Part shown: positions 24,320-34,363 of the stretch, one piece after another
Layout: every line of letters starts with the position of its first letter
How positions within the stretch are numbered: position 1 is the stretch's first letter
From: Artemia franciscana
Lineage: Eukaryota > Arthropoda > Branchiopoda > Anostraca > Artemiidae
Direction: 5' to 3'
NCBI RefSeq assembly: GCF_032884065.1
Contig: NW_027062662.1
Span: 1,418,552-1,482,551, forward strand
DNA length: 64,000 nt
Translations under genes and position numbers: made by a program
Notes under the pieces: generated by a model
What the model was told of the DNA's origin: nothing
Database searches by the model: none
Seen by the model: only the letters and a program-made list of their open reading frames with translations

Positions 24320-24411
24320 TTGCATCGATGTGCATCGGTGTGGTTGCATCGATGTGTACAGTTGGGAAAGAAGAGTGTTCAGTTATCTGCTTGTATTAAG
24401 TATCTCAGTCT

Positions 24412-24539
24412 CCCGATAGGAGTAAGTGTAAAAACGCCAATGGCTCTCTTTATCTCTCATCTAAGTGAGAAACTTAGAAAAGCATTTGGGGTGATAGTTT
24501 ACTGTAAAGCTAGCTACAGCAGGCATAGGCTATTCTTGT
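24412..24539 (+). repeat. 128-bp direct repeat, left copy
   Basis: LINE thumb-coding sequence from CCCGATAGG to TATTCTTGT. About 10 differences separate it from the right copy at 24956-25083. The two copies bracket the Penelope-like fragment exactly. Confidence 0.85.
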
Positions 24540-24955
24540 TAACTATCCTGGGAAGGATTTAACCCGGGGAGATTTAGTTTGTGGGGTGTATAAAATCCCT
24601 TGTTCTTGTGGAAAGTTTTATATTGGTAGAACTCACCAAAAATTTACTGAAAGACTTATTGAGCATCGCAACTCAATAGAAAAAACCCTACAATTAAAAA
24701 AAAACCTCCTGAAACTTTTGTTTCGACTCTAGCTGAACATACATTCTTTCATCCCGAACATTTTATACAATTTGATGAGGCTACAGCTATTTCTAATGAT
24801 AGATGGTTTTCTCAGTGGGTGAGGGAGGCTATAGAAATTAAAAAACATATAGTTGCTAATCTTTCAATAAATAGAGACACAGGGAATTTAAATATTGACC
24901 CAATTTATGATTTTCTTATGAAAAATGAACCAATAATCAATAAGGGAATTACATC
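24540..24955 (+). pseudogene. Penelope-like element GIY-YIG endonuclease fragment
   Basis: From about 24558 the frame reads DLTRGDLVCGVYKIPCSCG and then KFYIGRTHQKFTERLIEHR: a GIY-YIG nuclease core in variant form (GVY and YIG), with the CxC between the two motifs and the Arg and His typical of Penelope-like retroelements. After a frameshift in the A-run near 24700 it continues as PETFVSTLAEHTFFHPEHF, FSQWVREAIEIKKH and NINRDTG-like (LSINRDTGNLNIDP) segments, matching the C-terminal extension of these proteins. The RT portion is absent, so it is 5' truncated. In family members the nuclease cuts target DNA for retrotransposition. It sits between the 128-bp direct repeats. Confidence 0.8.
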
Positions 24956-25083
24956 CCCGATAGGGGTTAGTGTAAAAACGCCAATTGCTCTCTTTGTCTC
25001 TCATCTAAGTGAGAAACTTAGAAAAGCGTTTGGGGTTCTAGTTTGCTCCAAAGCTAGCTACAGCAGGCATAGGCTATTCTTGT
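24956..25083 (+). repeat. 128-bp direct repeat, right copy
   Basis: Second copy of the LINE thumb segment; the LINE continues downstream from it (CCATGTGTACAACGCTTTT) and not from the left copy. Confidence 0.85.
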
Positions 25084-25455
25084 CCATGTGTACAACGCTT
25101 TTGCGATGCCTCATGTCCTCGCATTGACTCCATTTTAAAATGTATTTTAAAATTTCTCTTCGGTATAAACCTAAGGGCTAGAAAAAAAGACTGGTGTCAG
25201 CCTACGGGTAACTGAGCCACTAACCGTGGCTGAGGAGCGTCGAGGTCTCTATTTTTCTAAGCTTGATAGGACAAACATCCTCCATCCTGCTATGTATTAG
25301 TAAAAAAAATTTAATCTACTCTTTGAGGTATATGTTTCTTTGTGAGTGTGTTCTTTGTTTTGTTTTGATTTTATTTTTGTTTTTTGTCATCCCATCTACT
25401 CCATATTGAGCCCTTATTTGTTTTTTTGGGAAATAAATATATTGATTGATTGAAT

Positions 25456-26180
25456 ATTAATGAAATTTAAAAAATTGCATATTCATATACTTAAATGCAA
25501 ATTACAATTTAAACTAGGTGGTATTTAATAGGTACTCAATTTATATTTCAAATTGTGTTTTATCTTAGCTTTTTGCGTTATTTTCATTTTTATTTAGCTT
25601 TTCACGTAATTTTCATTATTTTCACGTTATTTTTCACGTTTTGTCTCAATAAAGAGAAACACAAAACAGTATGAAAGTTAATATTGTCGCTTTTAAGTTA
25701 AATTGCATTCCTGTATAAACTCGCTATATTACTTAACAAAGCACTTAGTAATAGGAATAATTACTACTGCTTGTCATGATAATAAATGAAGAAACTAAAG
25801 TCACGCTTTGATGAAAGGGGCTAGTAACCTCGCGAAAAAATAAATCCTTATTCAGAAGATACAATATTAATGAATATTTTCAAAATTAATTGGAAGGTAT
25901 ACTTGAGTATTTAACAATTTCACATCTCCTCGGCAATCTGATTCAGTAATCTCTGTTTTAGCAGTAGTCATAGCAGAACAACGCCATATCTGTGGCTTCG
26001 ATTATTTTCACAATGATAAAAGAGTTAAAAAACCACGATTTTCAGAATCACGATTTCCTTTATCTGTCAGAGCGTGAAACATACTTACCAAAAAATAAAG
26101 CTAAGTCAGTGGTGTAGTTAGAGAGGGCAGAGGATGCAATTGTTCAGGGTGAAAAATATGTTGGGGTGGAAATCATATGC

Positions 26181-26181
<1 letters not shown>
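25456..26181. other. Anonymous AT-rich DNA
   Basis: No gene recognised. A local TTTTCACGTTATTTTCA-type repetition occurs near 25560-25640. Confidence 0.4.

Positions 26182-26243
<62 letters not shown>
26182..26243. repeat. (TA)n tract, left flank of Helitron
   Basis: Pure TA run that stops exactly at the Helitron 3' terminus; the run resumes after the Helitron 5' terminus at 28277. Confidence 0.95.
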
Positions 26244-26244
<1 letters not shown>

Positions 26245-26250
26245 TAGCTG

Positions 26251-26277
26251 TTGGGGTGGCGCTTCGCGCCACCCCAA
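26251..26277 (-). other. Helitron 3' subterminal hairpin
   Basis: Stem TTGGGGTGGCGC / GCGCCACCCCAA with a 3-nt loop, separated from the terminal CTAG by a few bases. Such a GC-rich hairpin marks Helitron 3' ends and can resemble a terminator. Confidence 0.9.
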
Positions 26278-26280
26278 CAC

Positions 26281-26308
26281 CTAGTTGGTGGGGGCGCTTC
26301 GCGCCCCC
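26281..26308 (-). other. Second internal Helitron 3' end
   Basis: A GGGGGCGC / GCGCCCCC stem with a TTC loop (26290-26308), followed on the minus strand by CCAACTAG at 26288-26281. This repeats the hairpin-plus-CTAG arrangement of the outer terminus 37 bp away. Confidence 0.7.
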
Positions 26309-26417
26309 CCCAAGCCCCCCCGCGCGCGTAAGTCGTTACGCGCCATAATAGTTACGCGCCATTGTAGTTGTGTCCCTATGTCCCACCTGTGAATATAGAT
26401 AGATATATATATATGGT

Positions 26418-26620
26418 TTTAACTACGTAAAACTTGCGAATATACAACATTCTTTGCTGTCCCATTGTCTTTGCATATAAATAGATTGTCAGGTTTACCG
26501 ACTCTTGAACATGCAACATATAATGGTCCATGGGAAAACAATCTGTATTCAGATCTATACCTCATGATTCTAATGATTGCCCTTGAGCTTTGTTGATGGT
26601 GATTGCTAATCGACCATTCC
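26418..26620 (-). pseudogene. Helitron helicase C-terminal remnant
   Basis: On the minus strand, RLAITINKAQGQSLES (about 26614-26567) is helicase motif V of Pif1-type Helitron helicases. In a shifted frame, HGPLYVACSRVGKPDNLF (about 26535-26480) is motif VI with its Arg, followed by CKDNGTAKNVVY. A stop follows QSLES and there is a frameshift before FSHG. In intact elements this domain unwinds DNA during rolling-circle transposition; only the last ~65 codons remain. Fragments of the same motif V sequence reappear at 27240-27270 and 27773-27800. Confidence 0.88.
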
Positions 26621-26622
26621 CT

Positions 26623-27300
26623 GTCCCGGTGTCCCGGTCGTCATTTACATCCCCCTGTTTCCCCCGGTGTCCCCGTTGTAGTTGTGTCCCTGTGTCCCGG
26701 TCGTCATTTATATTCCCTGTGTCCCGGGTCCCGGTCGTCATTTGTATCCCGGTGTCCCGGTCTGTATATACATTCGTTTTTTAGTTTTGTTTTTCTCCTT
26801 TATTTTTTTCCTTTTTTTTCTTTTTTAGCTTATTTAGATTTTTAGATTTTTTAGTTTTTTTATTAGTTTTTAGTTTTTTTTTCTTTTTAGTTTTTTTGTC
26901 CCGGTCGTCATTTATATCCCCCTGTTTCCCCCGGTGTCCCCGTTGTAGTTGTGTCCCTGTGTCCCGGTCGTCATTTATATTCCCTGTGTCCCGGTCGTCA
27001 TTTGTATCCCGGTGTACCGGTCTGTATATACATTCGTTTTTTAGTTTTGTTTTTCTCCTTTATTTTTTTCCTTTTTTTTTTCTTTTTTAGTTTATTTAGA
27101 TTTTTAGATTTTTTAGTTTTTTTATTAGTTTTTAGTTTTTTTTTCTTTTTAGTTTTTTTGTAGTTTTTACCTTCTTTTTAGTTTTGTTAAATTTTTTTTT
27201 TACTTGTGTCCTGGTCGTCATTTATACTCCCTGTGTCCCGGTGCTTTGTTGATTGCTAATCGAACATTCCTTTTGTCCTGGTCGCTTTCTCTTTGAGTGT
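26623..27300. repeat. CCCGGTCGTCATTTAT tandem units within the Helitron
   Basis: Repeated GTGTCCCGGTCGTCATTTATAT units with CCCTGTTTCCCCCGG spacers, in two larger near-identical blocks (about 26630-26890 and 26900-27160), each ending in a T-rich TTTTTAG stretch. Pro/Arg/Ser- and Phe-rich translations of these are not genes. Confidence 0.75.
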
Positions 27301-28185
27301 CGTCATTTATTTTTTTCTTTTTTAGTTCTTTTAGTTTTTACCTTTTTTAGTTTTTTTTTAGTTTTTAGTTTTTTTAGTTTTTTACCTTTTTTTAGTTTTT
27401 TTAGTTTTTTTAGTTTTTTAGCTTTTTTATTTTTTTTATTAGTTTTTAGTTTTTTTGTAGTTTTTGCCTTTTTTTTAGTTTTTTTAGTTTTTTAGCTTTT
27501 TTATTAGTTTTTAGTTTTTTTTGTAGTTTTTGCCTTTTTTTAGTTTATTTAGTTTTTTAGCTTTTTTATTTTTTTTATTAGTTTTTAGTTTTTTTTGTAG
27601 TTTTTGCCTTTTTTTAGTTTTTTCAGTTTTGACGTCACCTGATCCAGTTTTTTCAGGTGACGTCACCTGATCCACGATCCACAGATCCACAGACAACTTA
27701 TTTTTATATATATAGATAGTTTTTTTTTTTTACTTATGTCCTGGTCGTCATTTATACTCCCTGTGTCCCGGTGCTTTGTTGATTGCTAATCGAACATTCC
27801 TTTTGTCCTGGTCGCTTTCTCTTTGAGTGTCGTCATTTATTAGTTTTTTCCTTTTTTTTTTTAGTTTTTTATTGGTTTTTACCTTTATTTTAGCTTATTT
27901 TTCAGTTTTTTCCTTTTTTTTAGTTTTTTTTTATTTTTTATTTTTTTTAGTTTTTTACCTTTTTTTAGTTTTTTTAGTTTTTTTAGTTTTTTAGCTTTTT
28001 TACTTTTTTTATTAGTTTTTAGTTTTTTTTGTAGTTTTTGCCTTTTTTTAGTTTTTTCAGTTTTTTTTTTAGTTTTTTATTGGTTTTTACCTTTATAGTT
28101 TTTTTAGTTTTTTAGCTTTTTTATTTTTTTTATTAGTTTTTAGTTTTTTTTGTAGTTTTTGCCTTTTTTTAGTTTTTTCAGTTTT
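27300..28185. repeat. TTTTTAG-type low-complexity arrays with 530-560 bp duplication
   Basis: Arrays of TTTTTTAGTTTTT, TTAGCTTTTTTA and GTAGTTTTTGCC. A larger unit is duplicated: the block beginning with CTGGTCGTCATTTATACTCC at about 27210 recurs at about 27742, and the GACGTCACCTGATCC element of 27630-27670 recurs at 28186-28230. In this way the Helitron 5' region was duplicated in tandem. Confidence 0.7.
27630..27716 (-). other. Internal Helitron 5' terminus
   Basis: Minus strand from 27716: TCTATATATATAAAAATAAG, then GTTGTCTGTGGATC repeats and a GGTGACGTCACC palindrome. It duplicates the outer terminus at 28276 and is likewise preceded by A. Confidence 0.75.
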
Positions 28186-28273
28186 GACGTCACCTAATCC
28201 AGTTTTTTCAGGTGACGTCACCTGACACATCCATCCATCCATCCACAGACAGACAACTTATTTTTATATATAT

Positions 28274-28276
<3 letters not shown>

Positions 28277-28308
<32 letters not shown>
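28277..28308. repeat. (TA)n tract, right flank of Helitron
   Basis: The TA run continues from the outer Helitron 5' end; with 26182-26243 it forms the split target tract. Confidence 0.85.
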
Positions 28309-28735
<427 letters not shown>

Positions 28736-28799
28736 ATGTCTACTCCCTATAAGCGAGCAACAATTTTGCATTTATGTAAAAAATGTCAAAATGTCTGAG

Positions 28800-29240
28800 C
28801 TATGTATAATGAAAATGAAGCACAACGAAATCTGTGGTTAGGACAGAAGCAACAGCAAGAATCATAGCGGATCTCAAACCGAAATAATTCACAACTAAAT
28901 ACACACTTAGAAGACTTGCGACAACAAGTATCAAAATGAATAGCAAATGAAAACAATTCACAACCAAAACTGTGGTTAGACGACAAGCAACGGCGAGAAT
29001 CATCATGAATTGCAGAAGAAAATCATGCAAAACGAAATCTGTGGTTAAAAAACATGAAACAGCGTGCATAACCAATCGAATAGGAAGAAAACACACACAA
29101 AATTATGTAAGGTGGAAAATGACTCCGAACAGCTTGGCAAAAGGAATGAAACAAGTGACAGCGAGAATCACATTGAATTGCAAACTAAAATGTCGGACAC
29201 CGACATCTGCGGTTAGAAGAACAATCAAAATTGCAATTTC
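28800..29240. repeat. ~70-bp tandem minisatellite, ~6 units
   Basis: Units carry CTGTGGTTAGRnGACAAGCnACnGCnAGAATC and ATTCACAACnAAA; starts near 28831, 28902, 28972, 29041, 29108 and 29208. A single related unit recurs near 30590-30625 and another near 31098-31140. The Cys- and Ser-rich frames on the opposite strand follow from the repeat. Confidence 0.65.
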
Positions 29241-29344
29241 ATTTAGAAATATACCAGATGATGAATGGATTAAAACATCTAGAGTAAAAGGCATGGGGAA
29301 ATTCCTGAGGTAAATGATGAACAAAAATGAAGCACAAAAAAATT

Positions 29345-30345
29345 AGCAGTTATCTATCACAAACTTTGTTATTTTCCTCTTTATCTTTTTCTGTAACTCT
29401 ATCCCTGTTTAAAACATTCTCAAAATGTTCTGCTCATCTCTTTTAACTCTTTCCTTACCACTAATTGTGGCCTGTTCTTATCCTTAACTGGGACGAGTCC
29501 TTGTTGACAACTCCCTTTCAATTTATTAACATGTTAGTACAATATTTTACTCTCATACCGTCTAGCTACATCTTCCAGATCCTTGACAATTTTATCCATG
29601 GTATCCACTTCACACCTTCTTAGTTCGTGTTTTAATACTTTCTCCTCTTTCTTTAGGTTCACGTCATTTTCATATGATCTATCACTCACACAATTCTTGT
29701 TAAAGCCCCTTTTCCTCTCTATTAAATATAAAGCATTTTCACTAATATTCCTAGCTACGTTCCTAAGTTTTTTTCCTAAGACACCATCAAATACTTCACT
29801 AACTATTTTCATAAGCATATTTACTTCCATCTTCTACATTGTCGAACTTTAAACTCTCCAGTTTAGTATTGACTGCTCCTGCAAAGTTTTTCTCAAATTC
29901 TCATCCTTGATTCTACCAAGGTCATAGATACCCGGAAGGTAGTTACCCTTCCGAAATTTCAACTTTAAATTAACCTAGATCGTGACATTTACTTTAGCAT
30001 CAAAAACACCAGTCCTATTTACCCTAATATCTTGTATTGAGCCTGCGAGTCTTTAGTCTACAATTAAATAATCAATAAGGTTATCTGTATTACCATCATA
30101 TGGATACCATGTTAACTTATGGGGCCATTTTATGACCAAATAATGTATTGGTTATAACTAAATTGTTATGCCTACAAAATTAACAGCAGTTTGTCGCCAC
30201 TACTTTTTTTTTCCTGTATCAAATTTACCTATGCTAGGATACCATCTATTCCTTTTTCTACTGACCTGGGCGTTAAAATCTCCTAATAAACACACCATGT
30301 TTCTAGCTGGGGCCCTATCTATTTGTTCCTGTAGCCGTAAGTACT
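29345..30345 (-). pseudogene. LINE endonuclease and linker relic
   Basis: The minus strand from about 30300 reads MVCLLGDFNAQVSRKRNRWY, the GDFN motif of the APE-type endonuclease found at the N terminus of LINE ORF2. Decayed frames follow, and at 29830-29534 a 98-residue stretch rich in Lys/Glu (ENALYLIERKRGFNKN, LKHELRRCEVDTMDKI), the linker between EN and RT, then VNKLKGS and LVPVKD-like remnants to about 29345. Multiple stops break it. It probably belongs to the same lineage as the RT fragment at 39062-40190, on the opposite strand. Confidence 0.7.
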
Positions 30346-31564
30346 GGATTCAATACCTGAATCTCACGAAGTTCAATCGGGAGTCCTGGTTGAACTTCGT
30401 TGTAGTAATGATTCTGGAACTATTTTGAATTTTTAGATCTTAGTTTTAACGGTCGCACTTCACTGTTATTCTTTTTTATTTGGTGTTTTCTTAGGAGAAC
30501 CCATAATTATAGGGTCCAAATAATATTCATTTGATGTTAGAGTAAGTTTCACTGTTTAAAAGAACTGTCTTAGAAACAAAAAATGTGCTAATAGAAGACA
30601 AGCGACAGCAAAAATGAGACCGAGTCAAAAATGAAAATGAAGAACAAAAGAAATGCTAAGATATAAGAAAAACGTCATCCCAATCTTTGACGCTAACGAA
30701 ATGTGGTGCAAAACCCAGTACCCATCTACAAAGATGCCTTAAACAACGCAACTCTTTATTGCAAGTCATTGGAACCCTTCAAAGTTCTATTTGTTCCCTG
30801 TGGAGCTCTCTATTTTCCTTGAGAAGGAGTAGAAAACACATCTCATTTATTTGGAGGTTGATACTTACCACGAGAATAAATATACACAAGCTTACCACTT
30901 GCCGAACATACAAGCTTACCACTTGCCGAATGCCGGGACCCTAGTCGAAATCGGATATTTAGTTGTTTTTTCTTTACTGGCATACTGACATTTCTGGCCA
31001 CTAAAACCGATCATAAAAGTTCACAACTTTAAGGAAGAGTGGTTCCCAGAGTGGTTATATCTAACCTATGGTGACGCCGAGACATGAAGAAGAGGCTCAC
31101 ATTGTCTGTGGTTACAAAATAAGTGACAATGAGAATCAAGATAGGCAAGCCTGTCGCGTAGAAATGACAGGGTCTGGCCTTGAAATTGGCTACATAGTTA
31201 ATTTTCTTCATAAAATAGGCAAATTGACATTTCAGGCCACAAAAACGATCTGAATAGGTCAAATTTTTAAGAAAGAATTCGTATTTTCCCCAGGGTCCCT
31301 GTATCGAGCCAGTGACCATATATATCCTGGTACTCTATATATGTTACCGTGAATGTCTGAAATATTGTTAATGTCAACATTCACTGATGAATTTTCAAAA
31401 TTCTACTTTCTCTGCTTGAATTCAATTAGCTTTACGAGTCAGCCTTTTCAGTCTATTGCAAGCTATGATGGTAAGGGTGAAAGTTATACTATGTTAGATT
31501 ATGTTACTTTAGGTTAGGTCAGGTTAGATTAGGTTAAATTTGGTTCTAAATATCAGAAATGAGT
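30346..31564. other. Anonymous DNA with degenerate TTAGG-like stretch
   Basis: No gene recognised. Contains a short duplication of ACAAGCTTACCACTTGCCGAA (30886-30930) and, at 31497-31540, ACTTTAGGTTAGGTCAGG followed by TTAGATTAGG, resembling the stretch at 11000. Confidence 0.4.
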
Positions 31565-32405
31565 TAAAAACGTTTTTTGTAGTACTACCTGTACCTTTAG
31601 AAACAAATGTGCCACCATATGGCATTACTGCCTCTGAAACTGGAGGCTCAATATGCGTCTAGTTTTTTGATAATTCTAAATCGATTAACTACCTTAGAAT
31701 TTTCTCACAATAGCTTTTTGGCCTTCTTTTGGCCACAACTGTTGTTTTGCACCAAAAAATGGCTGTAAACATCGCTTTGCTATGGGATAGTCTTTTTGGC
31801 AAAAATAGATGTCTGTGTTAACCGTTTATTTTTTAGGACTATAGAAACGAATGCGCTACTGTACGCCATTACTGCCTCTGAAACAACTGACTATCTCAGA
31901 ATTTTCGAACAATAGCTTTTTGGCTTTCTTTTGACTAGAATTGTTGGTTTGCAGCATGAAATGGTTGAGAACATTGCTTTGCTGTAGGAGTCTTTTTGAC
32001 CAAAATGAATGTCTATGTTACTAACTATTTTGTAGGACTACTTGCACCTTTAGAAACCAATGCGCCACCGTACAGCATTACTGCCTATGAAACTGGAGGC
32101 TCAATATACGTGTAGATTTTTGATAAGTCTAAATCAATTGACTATCTCAGATTTTTCACGCAATAGCTTTTTGGCCTTCTTTTGGCCACAATTGTTTTTC
32201 ACCCCGAAATTGCTGAAAATACACTTTTGCTGTGAGACACTCTTTTTGGCTAAAATAAATGCCTATGTTAACCATTCATTTTGTACGACTACCTGCAGCT
32301 TTAGGAACTAATGCGCCACCGCAAGATATTACGGTCTCTGAAACAGGAGGCTCAACATGCGTATAGTTTTTCAAATCAGTTGACCATCTCAGAATTTTCA
32401 AACAT
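31565..32405 (+). repeat. Outer array, left arm (4 units)
   Basis: Unit landmarks: GCGCCACCGTAnnnCATTACTGCC, GAAACTGGAGGCTCAATATGCG, AGCTTTTTGGCCTTCTTTTGG, CTTTGCTATGGGA. Landmark starts are near 31610, 31853, 32062 and 32312; the second unit has lost about 45 bp. Confidence 0.85.
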
Positions 32406-32417
32406 GGCCAATCTATA

Positions 32418-34340
32418 CCAATTTTTTTCTTCGTGAAACTTATTGTATGTTGATTTTTTCTTTATGAAACTTGTTATATGTTTATTTTATCTTCATAAAA
32501 GTTGTTTTATGTTGGATTTTCCTTCGTAAAACTTCTTGCAAATTGATTTTTTTTATTTTGTAAAACGTGTTCTACGTTAACTTTTTCTCTTCATGAAACT
32601 ACTTACATCTTGATTTTTTGTTAATGAAACATTTTGTATGTTGATTATTTCTTCGTGAAACCTGTTGCAGTATTTTTACCTCATGAAACTTATTGTTCTT
32701 TTAGTCTTTCATAATGAATGATTTTTTTCTTTCGTAAAACTTAATTAAACTAGATAATTTCCTTATAAAACAAGTCGCATGTTGGTTTTTTCTTCACGAA
32801 ATTTGTTGCACGCTGATTTTTTTGTTGGTGAAACTTGTTGTATGTTGATTTTTTATTCGTGAAACTTAATGTAACTTGATTTATTTTTCTTCATGGAAAA
32901 TGATGCCTGTTGGGTTTTGGTCGTGAAGCTTGTTGCATGCTCATTCTTCATTCGTGAAACATAATGTATGTCGATTTTTGCTTCTTGAAACTTATTCTAT
33001 GTTGGTTTTTCTTCTCGAAACTTAGTGTAGGTTAATGCTTTTTTGGTGAAACTCGTTGTGTTTTTATTTTATCTTCATGAAAGTTGTTTTATGTTAATTT
33101 TTTCGTGAAACTTGTTGTATATTGATTTTGTTCTTCGTGACATTTGATGTAAGTTAATTTTTCTCTCTTCTTAAAACTAATTGCATGTTGATTTTTTGTT
33201 CATGAAACATATTATATGTTGATCATTTCTTCGTGAAACCAATTGTATGTTAATTTTTCCTCCCGAAACTTCTTATACTTTTAGTTTGTCTTCGTGAAGC
33301 TTGTTGTACGCTGGTTTTTTCTTTCGTGAAACTTATTTATCTTAATATTTTCTTCGTGGAACATGTTACATGTAGGTTTTTTGCTCGTAAAACGTGTTGC
33401 ATGCTGATTTATTGTTCGTGAAACCTAATGTACGTTGATTTTTCTTCGCAAAACTTTTTGTAGGCTGATTTTCCTTCCTGAAACTTGTTGTATGTTAATT
33501 TTATTATTCGGAAAACTTGTTCTAGCTTTAGTTCTTCTTCATTAAACCTGCTGTTTATTGATTTTTTCTTCATGAAACTTGTTACCTGTTGGTTTTTTGA
33601 CTTTGAAACTTGTTGTATCTTGATTTTGTTTTCTTCGTGAAACTTGTTTTGCGATGGTTTTATCTTTATGAGAATTATTCTACGTTAATTTTTCTTTGTG
33701 AAACCTGTTGACTGTTGATTTTCCTTTTCTTCGTGGAACTGGTTGTTTTTGTTAATTATTTCCGCTCGTGAAACCTTTTTGTGTTGATTTTTTCTTTCTT
33801 TTTAAAACGTAATGTGTCTTGATTTTTTTTTCTGTCATGAAAGATGTTACAGGTTCTTTTTGCTCGTGAAACTTCCTGCATGCTGAGTTTTTGCTCGTGA
33901 AGTATATTATATAATGATTATTTTATTCTTGCAACGTCATGTATCTTGATTTTTTCTCAATGAAACTTGTTACATATATATTTTTCTTCCTGAAACATGT
34001 TACATGTTGACTTTTTGTTTGTGAAACATGTTGCGCGTGGATTAATTCTTCAAGAAACTCAATAAATGCCGAATTATGTTTTCGAGAAACATTTTATATT
34101 TTCATTCCTTCTTCGTGAAACTTATGGCATGATGATTTTTCACATCGTAAAACTTCGTACATTGATTTTTCTCCTCGTGAGACCGGTTTTGTTCATGGAA
34201 CTTTTTGTGTGCTGATTTTTTGTTTGTGAGACTTAATTTATCTTAATATTTTTCTACGTGAAACATCTTGCATGTGGATTTTTCTTCGTGAAACTTTTGT
34301 AGGGTATTTTTTTATTCGAAAAAGCTGCTATAAAAGCTGC
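32418..34340 (+). repeat. Inner minisatellite, left arm
   Basis: Degenerate ~33-bp units of TTCGTGAAACTTGTTGTATG followed by TTGATTTTTTC. Length suggests roughly 50-60 units. GTGAAAC is the most conserved core. No unique spacers, so it is not a CRISPR array. Confidence 0.9.
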
Positions 34341-34363
34341 GTGAAACATAAATTATGTTTCAC
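34341..34363. other. Palindrome centre
   Basis: GTGAAACATAA and TTATGTTTCAC separated by one base form a perfect hairpin tip. The inner unit inverts here with essentially no spacer. Confidence 0.95.

Larger units (their letters stand above)
23823..25455 (+). pseudogene. LINE RT relic, interrupted
   Basis: A 5'-truncated non-LTR retrotransposon. HSYLLYNAQQRSLNHPIV at about 23866 and KGICHGGVTSP near 24020 represent the RT finger/palm; NYADDILNLSRTVSS near 24141 is the YADD catalytic motif; SLPIGVSVKTPMALFISHL near 24408 is the thumb region. The thumb sequence occurs twice (24412-24539 and 24956-25083) on either side of a Penelope endonuclease fragment. After the second copy the LINE continues to about 25440, ending with an AATAAA signal near 25432 and a short ATTGATTGATTGA tail. 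Stops and frameshifts make it non-functional. Confidence 0.8.
26244..28276 (-). mobile_element. Helitron relic inserted in a (TA)n tract
   Basis: Minus-strand 5' end at 28276 reads TCTATATATATAAAAATAAG, preceded by A; the 3' end reads CAGCTAG at 26250-26244, followed by T. This fits Helitron rules (5' TC, 3' CTRR, insertion between A and T). The 3' end has a 12-bp-stem hairpin just inside (26251-26277). A helicase remnant lies at 26418-26620. The remainder is tandem CCCGGTCGTCATTTAT-type units and T-rich TTTTTAG arrays. A second 5' terminus (27716) and a second hairpin plus CTAG (26281) lie inside, so it is nested or internally duplicated. Helitrons transpose by rolling-circle-like replication; this one has no Rep domain and is inactive. 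Confidence 0.88.

Noticed and set aside
26251..26308. GC-rich hairpins as transcription terminators
   Set aside because: Position, orientation and adjacent CTAG identify them as Helitron 3' termini; bacterial-type terminators do not apply here.
26590..27696. Several Pro/Arg/Ser- and Phe-rich frames
   Set aside because: They are translations of tandem CCCGGTCGTCATT units and TTTTTAG tracts within the Helitron.
28786..29096. Cys-rich minus-strand frames that look like a zinc-finger or secreted protein
   Set aside because: The regular Cys spacing arises from the ~70-bp minisatellite; overlapping frames on both strands behave alike.
30168..30428. 86-codon plus-strand frame
   Set aside because: It is antisense to the LINE endonuclease GDFN region.
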